Shown here piece after piece: positions 1 through 6,584 of a stretch of 7,922 nt of DNA (positions within the stretch are counted from its first letter, which is position 1; the number at the start of each line of letters is the position of its first letter). The DNA is from JBOGJI01 sp050747865 (lineage in GTDB: Bacteria > Acidobacteriota > Thermoanaerobaculia > Multivoradales > JAHEKO01). The stretch spans positions 1-7,922 of the forward strand of contig JBOGJI010000299.1 in assembly GCA_050747865.1 (NCBI GenBank). Direction: 5' to 3'. The position numbers and the translations under genes are program-made. Below the pieces are notes generated by a model that was not told the DNA's origin, did no database searches, and saw nothing but the letters and a program-made list of their open reading frames with translations.

Positions 1-4
1 GCCC

Positions 5-84
5 TCTTCGACGCTGGCGGCGTTGCGCTTCCTCGATATAGCCCCAGCTATGCCTGCGTCAGCGCGCCTTGCCAGCGACGAAGA
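5..84. repeat. Long imperfect inverted repeat downstream of ymdB
   Basis: The outer arms, 5-18 and 71-84, pair at 13 of 14 positions, with one A/A mismatch at 11/78. An inner segment, 25-28 with 62-65, pairs again, and the apex, 38-42 with 47-51, closes a four-base loop at 43-46. The whole can fold into one interrupted hairpin of about 80 nt. It starts about 40 nt beyond the ymdB stop, in a stretch with no recognisable gene. There is no T-run on either side, so it does not look like a standard intrinsic terminator. It resembles an extragenic palindromic repeat of the REP/MITE kind, but copy number cannot be judged from a single window. It may extend past the window edge. Confidence 0.5.
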
Positions 85-124
85 TGACTCGCGCATCTGG
101 CAAAGCCATGTTGGAGACACAGCA

Positions 125-904
125 CTAGCTGCGGATCTGGATCCGTTCGATGCTGCGGCAGCGACCGGTCGATTCGTCGATGTCGAGGAGGGCGCCGCAC
201 AGCCACACGTCGCGCTTGGCCACGTCGAAGCCCACCGGCAGCTGGGTCAGGAAGCGCTGTATCACCTTGTCCCGCCGCATGCCGATGATCGATTCGTACG
301 GCCCGGTCATGCCGACATCGGTGAGCAGGGCGGTCCCGCCCGGCAGCACCCTCTCGTCGGCCGTAGGCACGTGCGTGTGCGTGCCCAGCACGGCGGAGAC
401 GCGGCCGTCGAGATGGAATGCCAGCGCCGCCTTCTCGCTGGTGGCCTCGGCGTGGAAGTCCACCAGCACCACCTTCACCTCCGCGGGCAGACCGGCGAGC
501 AGGCGATCGGCGACCTGGAACGGGGAGTCCAAGGGGTTCATGAACACCCGGCCCTCGAGATTCAGCGTCGCGACGCGGACGCCGACGGCGGTCCGCCCGA
601 CGTGCAGACCGCGGCCGGGGGCGCCTTCGGGGTAGTTGGCCGGGCGCAGCAGCCGGGGCTCCTCGTCGAGCAGGGGCAGCCCCTCCTTCTTGTCCCAGAT
701 GTGGTTGCCGGACGTGTAGCAGTCGACGTGCAGGCCTTCGAGCTCCGCCAGCACCTCGGGCGTGACGCCGAAGCCGCCGGCGGCGTTTTCGACGTTGACC
801 ACCACGTAGTCGGCCCGGTGGGCATCGACCAGGCGCGGCAGCTCGTCCTGCAGGATGCGGCGGCCCGGCTTGCCAACGATGTCGCCGACGAAGAGCAGCT
901 TCAT
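125..904 (-). CDS. ymdB: YmdB-family metallophosphoesterase (TIGR00282), likely 2',3'-cyclic nucleotide phosphodiesterase
   Basis: A 259-residue protein, the normal length for this family of dinuclear-metal phosphodiesterases. Bacillus YmdB, the characterised member, hydrolyses 2',3'-cAMP and affects sporulation and biofilm decisions. Metal-binding motifs are visible in order: GDIVG with Asp8, NVEN with Glu39-Asn40, GNHIWD with Asn67-His68, DFHAEATSEK with His151, and GTHTHVPTAD with His176 and His178. The family signature TDVGMTGPYESIIG follows. No signal peptide or membrane segment is seen, so it should be cytoplasmic. The ATG start overlaps the rny stop as ATGA and gives the MKLLFVGDIVG opening expected for the family; upstream in-frame codons lie inside rny and do not resemble the family. 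It is co-transcribed with rny, which suggests a role in handling RNA breakdown products (inference). The substrate has not been shown for this lineage. Confidence 0.93.
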   Translation of the reverse strand: MKLLFVGDIVGKPGRRILQDELPRLVDAHRADYVVVNVENAAGGFGVTPEVLAELEGLHVDCYTSGNHIWDKKEGLPLLDEEPRLLRPANYPEGAPGRGLHVGRTAVGVRVATLNLEGRVFMNPLDSPFQVADRLLAGLPAEVKVVLVDFHAEATSEKAALAFHLDGRVSAVLGTHTHVPTADERVLPGGTALLTDVGMTGPYESIIGMRRDKVIQRFLTQLPVGFDVAKRDVWLCGALLDIDESTGRCRSIERIQIRS

Positions 905-2463
905 CGGGCGTACTCGATCGAGCGGGTCTCGCGGATCACCGTCACCTTGATCTGCCCCGGGTAGGTGAGCTCGGCCTCGACTTTCTTGGCCACGTCGCGG
1001 GCCAGCCACTGCGCCTCGTCGTCCTTGAGCTTCTTCGAATCGACGATGACGCGGACCTCGCGTCCCGCCTGGATGGCGTAGCTCTTCTGCACGCCCTTGA
1101 AGCCGTTGGCGATCTCCTCCAGCTTCTCCAGCCGCTTGACGTAGGTCTCCAGCACCTCGCGCCGGGCGCCGGGCCGCGCCGCCGACAGCGCGTCCGACGC
1201 GGTCACCAGGACGGCTTCGACGGTCTCCGGCTCGTAGTCGCCGTGGTGGCAGGCCATCGCGTGCACCACCTTCTCCGACTCGCCGTACTTGCGCAGGAGG
1301 TCGATCCCGATCTCCAGGTGCGAGCCCTCCATCTCGCGGTCCATGGCCTTGCCGATGTCGTGGAAGAGGCCTCCCCGCTTCGCGATCTGCACGTCGGCCT
1401 TGAGCTCCGCCGCCATCGTGGCGGCGAGGAAGGCCACCTCCTTGGAGTGCTGCAGCACGTTCTGGCCGTAGGAGGTGCGGAAGCGCAGGCGGCCGAGCAG
1501 CCGCACCAGATCCGCGTGCACGTTCGCGATGTTGAGCTCCAGCAGCGCCGCCTGGCCTTCCTCCTGGATCTTCTGCTCGAACTCGGCCTTTACCTTCTCC
1601 ACCACCTCCTCGATGCGCGCCGGGTGGATGCGGCCGTCGGCGATCAGGCGCTCCAGGGACTCGCGGGCGATCTCACGGCGAAACGGGTCGAAGCCGGAGA
1701 GGATCACCGCCTCCGGCGTGTCGTCGACGATCAGATCGACGCCGGTGGCGGCCTCCAACGTGCGGATGTTGCGCCCCTCGCGGCCGATGATCCGGCCTTT
1801 CATCTCGTCACTGGGCAGGCTCACCACCGATACCGTGGTCTCCGAGACGTAGTCCGAAGCCGCGCGCTGCACGGCGATGCCGAGGATGCGCTGCGCCTGA
1901 CGGCCGGCCTGCTCGCGCGCCTCGTCCTCGATGCGCTTGATGCGATGCGCGGCGTCCAGACGCGCCTCGTCCTCGAGCAGCCGCGACAGCTCCTGCCTGG
2001 CCGCCTCTGCGGTCAACCCCGCGATCTGCTCGAGCTTGGCCCGCTCGGCGGAGATCAGCGCCTCGAGCTCCTCTTCCTGCTGCGTAAGTCGATTGTCGCG
2101 GGAGACCAGCGTCTTCTGCAGAGCCTTGAGCTCGCGGTCGCGAGTGGTGAACTCTTCGAGCTGCTTGTCGAGCTTGTCCTCGCGCTGGGTCAGGCGGCGC
2201 TCCAGCGCCTCGATCTCCTGGCGGCGCTGGCCGGAGAGCCGTTCGAACTCGCTGCGCGCCTGGAGCAGCTTCTCCTTGGCGGCGACCTCCGCCTCGCGCA
2301 GCTTGGCGTCCCGCTCCCGCTCCGCGTTCTCCAGGATACGCGCCGCCTCGCGTCCGGCCTGCGCCTGGACTCGCCGGGCGCTGCGCAACATGACCCACCA
2401 GGCGATGCCGAGCGCCACAACGCCAACGACGCCCAGGACCACGAGTCCCAGCTGGATGTCCAC
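901..2463 (-). CDS. rny: Ribonuclease Y (membrane-anchored endoribonuclease)
   Basis: A 520-residue protein, typical of RNase Y, which initiates mRNA decay by endonucleolytic cleavage at the inner face of the membrane. Domains in order are: one N-terminal membrane segment (about residues 5-26), a long charged coiled coil (about 28-200) rich in Glu, Arg, Lys and Gln, a KH RNA-binding domain with the GREG loop at 227-230, and an HD phosphohydrolase domain. The HD metal ligands include His339, the HD pair His368-Asp369 and the His406-His407 region. The start is GTG, with a purine-rich AAGGGGGTG sequence about 6 nt upstream. The stop overlaps the ymdB start by 4 nt. The gene lies directly behind the 6S RNA and its U-run, so it needs either read-through or its own promoter; I cannot identify one. 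Nothing looks degraded. Confidence 0.96.
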   Translation of the reverse strand: MDIQLGLVVLGVVGVVALGIAWWVMLRSARRVQAQAGREAARILENAERERDAKLREAEVAAKEKLLQARSEFERLSGQRRQEIEALERRLTQREDKLDKQLEEFTTRDRELKALQKTLVSRDNRLTQQEEELEALISAERAKLEQIAGLTAEAARQELSRLLEDEARLDAAHRIKRIEDEAREQAGRQAQRILGIAVQRAASDYVSETTVSVVSLPSDEMKGRIIGREGRNIRTLEAATGVDLIVDDTPEAVILSGFDPFRREIARESLERLIADGRIHPARIEEVVEKVKAEFEQKIQEEGQAALLELNIANVHADLVRLLGRLRFRTSYGQNVLQHSKEVAFLAATMAAELKADVQIAKRGGLFHDIGKAMDREMEGSHLEIGIDLLRKYGESEKVVHAMACHHGDYEPETVEAVLVTASDALSAARPGARREVLETYVKRLEKLEEIANGFKGVQKSYAIQAGREVRVIVDSKKLKDDEAQWLARDVAKKVEAELTYPGQIKVTVIRETRSIEYAR

Positions 2464-2470
2464 GAAAGCA

Positions 2471-2507
2471 CCCCCTTGTCACCGGCGACAAGAGTAGAGA
2501 CAGGGGG
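2471..2507 (-). promoter_or_regulatory. Hairpins that can sequester the rny ribosome binding site
   Basis: The 56-nt gap between the 6S U-run and the rny GTG holds two alternative helices on the minus strand. One is a local 6-bp hairpin, 2487-2492 with 2475-2480, around a six-base loop. The other pairs five C (2503-2507) with the five G of the Shine-Dalgarno sequence (2471-2475), continued by TGTC with GACA (2499-2502 with 2477-2480, one bulged base). The second fold would hide the ribosome binding site of rny. The pairing is seen directly; a regulatory role is inference. Confidence 0.4.
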
Positions 2508-2519
2508 ATCAGAGACGCC

Positions 2520-2540
2520 AAAAAAACCGCATCCCCCGCG
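2520..2540 (-). terminator. U-run terminator formed with the 6S closing helix
   Basis: Seven consecutive T on the minus strand (2520-2526) immediately follow the 3' strand of the 6S closing helix (2527-2540). The local sequence just upstream forms only a poor hairpin by itself. The strong helix preceding the U-run is therefore the long-range closing stem made with the RNA's 5' end. This gives the 6S RNA a defined 3' end and would reduce read-through into rny. The U-run is seen; its function as a terminator is inferred. Confidence 0.5.
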
Positions 2541-2720
2541 AAGCCGTGTGGGCCGGGCGTTTAGAACCTGAAACGCTACAGGTGGGTGTCCGCTCCGCGA
2601 GCCGTTAGCGTCCCCGTACATGCGGGGCTGGCACAGGCCGCGCGGGTGAAAGACTCCCGCGATAACTGTGTTGGTTCTACAAGCTTGGGCCTCATCACAA
2701 ACCACGCAGGGGATGCAGAC
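2520..2720 (-). ncRNA. ssrS: 6S RNA (RNA polymerase-binding regulatory RNA)
   Basis: This gap between zapA and rny folds into a 6S-like rod of about 200 nt. A 14-bp closing helix pairs 2705-2718 with 2527-2540 (two G-U pairs). Inside it, GUG/CAC (2696-2698 with 2548-2550) and GGCC/GGCC (2688-2691 with 2551-2554) flank a four-base bulge, then a perfect 7-bp helix pairs 2673-2679 with 2562-2568. Beyond this the strands open into a large central bubble, and an apical arm ends in a 5-bp hairpin (2623-2627 with 2612-2616). A further 6-bp hairpin (2656-2661 with 2641-2646) can form on the 5' side. In characterised bacteria 6S RNA mimics an open promoter, binds housekeeping RNA polymerase holoenzyme and templates short product RNAs. 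Location behind zapA is the classical synteny. The exact 5' end is uncertain and no clear promoter is seen just upstream. Confidence 0.8.
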
Positions 2721-2802
2721 TCTGCGAGCCTCTCTGCTACGTCCGGACGCCTTGTCGGGCGTTCTGCGGCGGCTGGCGCACTCTCCATGCCCGTGGCTCC
2801 CC

Positions 2803-3102
2803 TCAATGGGTGCTCAGGGCTGCGGTCAGCTCCTCGGTAAGCTGCGCCATCCGCTCGCGAACCTCGTCCGTCTCCCCCACCTCCTGTCTCCGGCTCTTCG
2901 ACAGTTCGTCTGCCAGGTTGAGCGCCGCCAGGATGGCGATCTTGGCCGTGTCGGCCGTCGCCACATGGCCGGCGATGTCCCGCATCCGGCGGTCCACCGT
3001 CGCGGCCAGCTCCCGGAGGTACTCCGCATCCTCTGTGCCGCGCACCTGGTACGTGCCCCCGAAAATCTCCACCTCGACTGCGGTGGTGCTCTTGGCGCTC
3101 AT
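2803..3102 (-). CDS. zapA: Cell division protein ZapA
   Basis: A 99-residue protein of the ZapA family. Family members are small cytoplasmic proteins that bind FtsZ and bundle its filaments at the division ring. The N-terminal half has the family pattern: a beta-strand start, VEVEIFGGTYQVRG (residues 9-22), then EYLRELAATVDRRMRDIAG, matching the conserved EYL...A..VD..M segment. A helical region rich in Ala and Leu follows, and the charged C-terminal part (about 60-95) should form the coiled coil used for tetramerisation. The chosen ATG gives the expected short lead (MSAKSTTAVEVEIFGG); an upstream in-frame ATG would add an atypical 19-residue extension lying partly over a hairpin. It follows the ZapB-like gene by 72 nt and precedes the 6S RNA by about 80 nt. 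Confidence 0.93.
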   Translation of the reverse strand: MSAKSTTAVEVEIFGGTYQVRGTEDAEYLRELAATVDRRMRDIAGHVATADTAKIAILAALNLADELSKSRRQEVGETDEVRERMAQLTEELTAALSTH

Positions 3103-3118
3103 CCCAGGTACCCTACTG

Positions 3119-3136
3119 CCGCGGAACTCCCCGCGG
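3119..3136 (-). promoter_or_regulatory. GC-rich hairpin in the zapA leader
   Basis: Two copies of the self-complementary hexamer CCGCGG (3131-3136 and 3119-3124) can pair around the six-base loop GGAGTT, 16 nt upstream of the zapA start codon. The purine-rich loop resembles a ribosome binding site but is too far from the ATG to act as one. A weak AGGG lies closer to the start. A regulatory role is inference. Confidence 0.3.
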
Positions 3137-3157
3137 ATCAGGAGGTTGGCGCACGGC

Positions 3158-3166
3158 AATATAGCA
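3158..3166 (-). promoter_or_regulatory. Candidate extended -10 promoter for zapA-ssrS
   Basis: The minus strand reads TGC followed directly by TATATT, an extended -10 element, in the short gap after the ZapB-like gene. An A/T hexamer stands out in this G+C-rich context. Transcription would begin near 3151, leaving a leader of about 50 nt before zapA. No good -35 hexamer is seen at the usual 16-18 nt spacing, which extended -10 promoters can tolerate. It could separate expression of zapA and the 6S RNA from the translation genes upstream. Confidence 0.35.
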
Positions 3167-3174
3167 CACTGCGG

Positions 3175-3396
3175 CTACTCCGCGAGCAGCTCCTTGAGGC
3201 CGGTGACCAGCTTCTCCACCCGCTTGCGCACGCTCTCCTTCTCGTCCTCCCAGGAGGCCGCGCCGTCGCCCATCTCCTCCAGGCGACCATCGAGGTCGCG
3301 CACCTTTTCGGCCAGCGCGGCGTTCTCCTCGCGTAGGCTCGTAAGCTGGGAGGCGGCCTCCCGCACCTTGCTCTCCAGCGTATCCAATATGTCCAT
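3175..3396 (-). CDS. zapB: ZapB-like small coiled-coil cell division protein
   Basis: A 73-residue, almost entirely helical, highly charged protein with leucine-rich heptads along most of its length: MDILDTLESKVREAASQL, then LREENAALAEKVRDLDGRLEEM, a short break around residues 43-50 (GDGAASWE), and a second helix to the end. The opening and length resemble ZapB of Escherichia coli (81 residues, beginning with a similar LE.KV..A...I..L pattern). ZapB is a coiled-coil protein that binds ZapA and organises the Z-ring. The placement directly before zapA supports this role. The ATG has a very strong AGGAGGAGG ribosome binding site 4-5 nt upstream. Coiled coils of this size give weak family signals, so the name rests on length, composition and neighbourhood. 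Confidence 0.7.
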   Translation of the reverse strand: MDILDTLESKVREAASQLTSLREENAALAEKVRDLDGRLEEMGDGAASWEDEKESVRKRVEKLVTGLKELLAE

Positions 3397-3457
3397 ATTC
3401 CTCCTCCTCGGCGGCCCGACGCTACCAGATCGGCGACGGAGGACGGCGGAGGCCGAT

Positions 3458-5524
3458 TCAGCCCGCGAGGTCGAAGCGACGGCGCAGCTCGCCGGCCAGG
3501 CGGCCGTACAGCTCGTTGACTTTTTCCTGGACCAGCGAGCGGTCCAGGCGCTGGTAGAGGAAGGTGATCGTCGTGTTGACGGCGCCCTCCGGCACGCCTG
3601 CGCCGCGATACCGGCCCTTGAGCCGGAAGCGGCGCAGATCGGCGCTCGCCAGCTCATCGACGGCGGCGGCGATCTCCGACCACGACAGCTCCTCGGGGTG
3701 GGTGAGGGTCAGGTCCGCCTCGATGCCGGGGAACCGTGAAGAGGCGGTGACGGTCGCCAGCGGCGGCGACACGGGCAAGCCGTCGACGAGCAGCTCGGCG
3801 ACGAACAGGGCGACGGGGGACTCCGCCCCCTCGAGCCGCCCGACGTAGCCAAGCGTCTCCTCGGATGCGGCCAGATGGAGGGCCGCCGCGGTGCCGGGAG
3901 CGAACCCCTGCCGCTCGACCGGCCGCGCCTCGAGCCGCCGCCCCAGGCGCTCCACCAGGTCTTCCGCCACGCCTTTGACGGCAAAGAGGTCGGCGGCGGG
4001 CGCGCCGTCCCACGGTCCCGCCGGGCTGCCGCCGGCGATCCAGGCCAGGCTCTCGCGCTCCACCACGCCCCCCTGCCCGTCGCCGACGAACAGATGGCCG
4101 CTCTCGAACAGCCGCACGCCGCCCGCCCCACGACGCAAGTTGTAGAGGGCGGCCTCGACCAGGCCGGGGAGCAGCGAGCAGCGCAGGGTGCTCAGCCGCT
4201 CGGACAGCGGGTTGGCCAGCTCGACGGGCTCGCCGGGGATCGGCGAGGGAAACGCGCGCGCCGCCTCGGCGCTGCCGAAGGCGTAACTGACGGTCTCGAG
4301 GAACCCGCTAGCGGCCAGATGCTCGCGCAGCCCCCGGCGGCGGCGGTGACCTTCCGCGGACTCGGCGTCCGGGCCGATGACCGCCGGCAGCCGCGCGGGA
4401 ATGCGGTCCAGGCGCAGGTGGCGGATCACCTCTTCCGCCAGATCGGCGAACCAGACCTCGCCCGACGGCGCGGTGACGTTGAAGTCGTAGTGGCGCCAGG
4501 ACGGGACCTCGACCTCCAGCACGCCGCCGTCGTCGATCGTACGGACGCCGAAGCCCAGCCCCGACAGGATCCGCTCGGCCTCCTCCCGCGTCACCTCGAT
4601 CCCGGCGAAGGCGGAGAGGCGAGCCAAGTCGAGACGGCCGGCGAGGGTCGGCAGCTCCGCACCCGAGCGCACGTCGATCACGCCGGGGCGCACGGTGCCG
4701 CCGGCCAGCTCGGCGATCAGCGCCGCGGCGCGCTCCGCCGCCGAGCGACAGGCCGCGAAGTCGGCGCCGCGCTCGAACCGGTGGCTGGCGTCGGTGTGCA
4801 GCTCGAAACGGCCGGCCGAGCGCCGCACCGCGGTCGGATCGAAGTGGGCGCTCTCGATCAGCACGCGGCTGGTGCTGGTCGTCACCTCGCTGTCCCGGCC
4901 ACCGATCACGCCGCCCAGACCGACCGGCCGCTCGGCATCGGCGATGACCAGGTTCTCCGCTCCGAGCTCGCGAGAGGTCCCGTCCAGGGTTACCAGGGTC
5001 TCTCCCGGCCTGGCGAAACGGACCTCGACGCGCGGTCCCCGCAGCCGGTCGAGATCGAAGGCGTGGATCGGCTTGCTGGTCTCCCACAGCACGTAGTTGG
5101 TGACGTCGACCACGTTGTTGATCGGCCGCAGGCCGATGGCCCGCAGGCGGCGCGCCAACCAATCGGTGCTGGGGCCGACGGTGACGCCTTCGATCACCAG
5201 GCCCACGTACCTGAGGCATGCGGTCGCCGCCCCGGGATCGATCTCGATCGGGACAGGGAGCTCTTCTGTGGATTTCCCTCCCGCCTGAAGGGTCTCGGGA
5301 ACGCGTAGGGAGGTGTTCAGCGCTACGGCGGCTTCTCGGGCCAAGCCGAGATGGGCCATGCAGTCGGGGCGATTGGCGGTCACGTCGCAGTCGAGGAGGA
5401 GGTCACCGTTGACCTCTTCGATGCCTTCGACCGCCAGGCCGACGGCGGTCAGGCGCTCCGCCAGCTCGCCGGTGTCTTCCGGCAGATCCACGTAGTCGGC
5501 GAGCCAGTCGCGCGAGAAGAGCAT
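3458..5524 (-). CDS. pheT: Phenylalanyl-tRNA synthetase beta subunit, short form lacking the EMAP tRNA-binding domain
   Basis: The beta subunit of the heterotetrameric enzyme that charges tRNA-Phe; it carries the B3/B4 editing domain that clears Tyr-tRNA-Phe. It has 688 residues, against 795 in E. coli. The N-terminal MLFSRDWLADYVDLPED...GLAVEGIEEV runs straight into LLLDCDVTANRPDCMA at about residue 42. In the long form an OB-fold (EMAP/B2) domain of about 107 residues sits here, and the length difference is accounted for. The B3/B4 region is present (INNVVDVTNYVLWE...PIHAFD at 135-156, HTDASHRFERG at 243-253), followed by B5 (about 292-370), the catalytic-like B6/B7 core and a C-terminal ferredoxin-fold anticodon-binding domain starting near SRFPGIEADL (596-605). 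The start ATG is 4 nt after the pheS stop, with GAGGG inside the end of pheS. Confidence 0.96.
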   Translation of the reverse strand: MLFSRDWLADYVDLPEDTGELAERLTAVGLAVEGIEEVNGDLLLDCDVTANRPDCMAHLGLAREAAVALNTSLRVPETLQAGGKSTEELPVPIEIDPGAATACLRYVGLVIEGVTVGPSTDWLARRLRAIGLRPINNVVDVTNYVLWETSKPIHAFDLDRLRGPRVEVRFARPGETLVTLDGTSRELGAENLVIADAERPVGLGGVIGGRDSEVTTSTSRVLIESAHFDPTAVRRSAGRFELHTDASHRFERGADFAACRSAAERAAALIAELAGGTVRPGVIDVRSGAELPTLAGRLDLARLSAFAGIEVTREEAERILSGLGFGVRTIDDGGVLEVEVPSWRHYDFNVTAPSGEVWFADLAEEVIRHLRLDRIPARLPAVIGPDAESAEGHRRRRGLREHLAASGFLETVSYAFGSAEAARAFPSPIPGEPVELANPLSERLSTLRCSLLPGLVEAALYNLRRGAGGVRLFESGHLFVGDGQGGVVERESLAWIAGGSPAGPWDGAPAADLFAVKGVAEDLVERLGRRLEARPVERQGFAPGTAAALHLAASEETLGYVGRLEGAESPVALFVAELLVDGLPVSPPLATVTASSRFPGIEADLTLTHPEELSWSEIAAAVDELASADLRRFRLKGRYRGAGVPEGAVNTTITFLYQRLDRSLVQEKVNELYGRLAGELRRRFDLAG

Positions 5525-5528
5525 CGGC

Positions 5529-6584
5529 TCAGGCCCTCACTTGCGCCAACAGGCGCTGGTCGCCGTCGAACAGCAGGCGGATGTTGGAGATGCCGTGGCG
5601 GATCATCGCCACCCGGTCGAGGCCCATGCCGAAGGCGAAGCCCGAGTAGCGGTCGGGGTCGATGCCGCACTCGGCGAGGACTCTGGGGTCGACCATGCCG
5701 GAGCCCAGGATTTCGATCCAGCCGCTCTGCGAGCAGGTGGCGCAGCCGTCGCCGTGGCAGAACGGGCAGGTGATGTCGACCTCACAGGACGGCTCGGTGA
5801 ACGGGAAGTAGCTCGGCCGCAGCCGCACGCCGGTGTCGGGCGAGAACAGCCCCCGCGCCATGGCCAAGAGCGTCCCCTTGAGGTGCGCCAGGGAGATCCC
5901 CTTGTCGACGTGCAGGCACTCAACCTGGTGAAACATCGGCGAGTGGCGCAAGGTGTTGTCGTGGCGGTAGCAGCGGCCGGGGCAGAGGATCCGGATCGGC
6001 GGCTTGCGCGCCAGCATGGTGCGGATCTGCACCGGCGAGGTGTGGGTGCGCAGCAGCAGGCCGTTCTTCAGGAACAGGGTGTCCTGCTCGTCGCGCGCCG
6101 GGTGATCAGGGGGAAAGTTGAGGGCGCCGAAGTTGTGGTAGTCGTCCTCGACCTCCGGGCCCTCCGCGACGCTGTAGCCGAGGCCACGGAAGATCGTCTC
6201 GAGATCGTGGAGGACCAGGGTGACCGGGTGCAGGCGGCCGATCTGCGGCCGCCGCCCCGGCAGGGTCACGTCTTCGGCCGCGGCGGCGACGGCGGCCTGT
6301 CGCTCGCGGCGGGAGAGCGCCTCGTCGAGGGCGGCGAGCCGCGTCTCGACGCGCTCCTTGAGCGCGTTCACGCCCTCGCCGTAGGCGCGTCTCTCTCCGG
6401 CGGGCAGGTCCTTGAGGGCGGCGAGCAGGTGGCGTAGCCGGCCCTGCTTACGGCCGGCCCACTGCAGCCGCAGCGCCTCCCAGGCCTCGCGGTCCTCGAC
6501 GCCTGCCGCCTCTTCTTCGAACCGGCGCTCGAGCGCCGCCAGATCCTGGGGGCCGCCGGGAGTCGCCGCCGCTTCGCCACTCAC
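5529..6584 (-). CDS. pheS: Phenylalanyl-tRNA synthetase alpha subunit
   Basis: The catalytic alpha subunit (351 residues), a class II aminoacyl-tRNA synthetase that activates phenylalanine and pairs with PheT. Residues 1-105 form the charged helical coiled coil that contacts tRNA. The core begins at about 118 (HPVTLVLHDLETIFRGLGY). Motif 2 is RCYRHDNTLRHSPMFHQVECLHVD (204-227) and motif 3 is GFAFGMGLDRVAM (315-327). A CPFC...CATC pair (273-284) just before GWIEILGSGMVDP is the cysteine-rich loop found in many bacterial PheS proteins. The chosen start is GTG, overlapping the rplT stop as GTGA; no ATG fits, since upstream in-frame codons lie within rplT and are not PheS-like. No strong ribosome binding site is visible, so translation probably depends on coupling to rplT. 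Motif 2 has Cys where Gly is usual after FHQVE. Confidence 0.96.
   Translation of the reverse strand: MSGEAAATPGGPQDLAALERRFEEEAAGVEDREAWEALRLQWAGRKQGRLRHLLAALKDLPAGERRAYGEGVNALKERVETRLAALDEALSRRERQAAVAAAAEDVTLPGRRPQIGRLHPVTLVLHDLETIFRGLGYSVAEGPEVEDDYHNFGALNFPPDHPARDEQDTLFLKNGLLLRTHTSPVQIRTMLARKPPIRILCPGRCYRHDNTLRHSPMFHQVECLHVDKGISLAHLKGTLLAMARGLFSPDTGVRLRPSYFPFTEPSCEVDITCPFCHGDGCATCSQSGWIEILGSGMVDPRVLAECGIDPDRYSGFAFGMGLDRVAMIRHGISNIRLLFDGDQRLLAQVRA

Noticed and set aside
23..964. A 313-codon open frame on the plus strand opposite ymdB
   Set aside because: It lies antisense to a clearly conserved phosphoesterase, has His/Gln/Arg/Gly-biased composition typical of a G+C-rich shadow frame and shows no recognisable domain.
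1243..2571. A 442-codon open frame on the plus strand opposite rny
   Set aside because: It mirrors the RNase Y frame, is built of Leu/Gln/His/Arg-rich low-complexity sequence and has no family resemblance.
2721..2802. A promoter directly upstream of the 6S RNA
   Set aside because: Only a 5-bp hairpin (2758-2762 with 2747-2751) is evident. No convincing -10/-35 pair is visible, although 6S RNA would be expected to have one or to be processed from the zapA transcript.
2576..2806. Short open frames on both strands over the 6S RNA region
   Set aside because: No family resemblance and no good ribosome binding site. The strong long-range base pairing and the U-run explain the region better as a structured RNA.
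3875..5308. A 477-codon open frame on the plus strand opposite pheT
   Set aside because: It is antisense to well-conserved PheT, with composition expected from reverse reading of G+C-rich codons.
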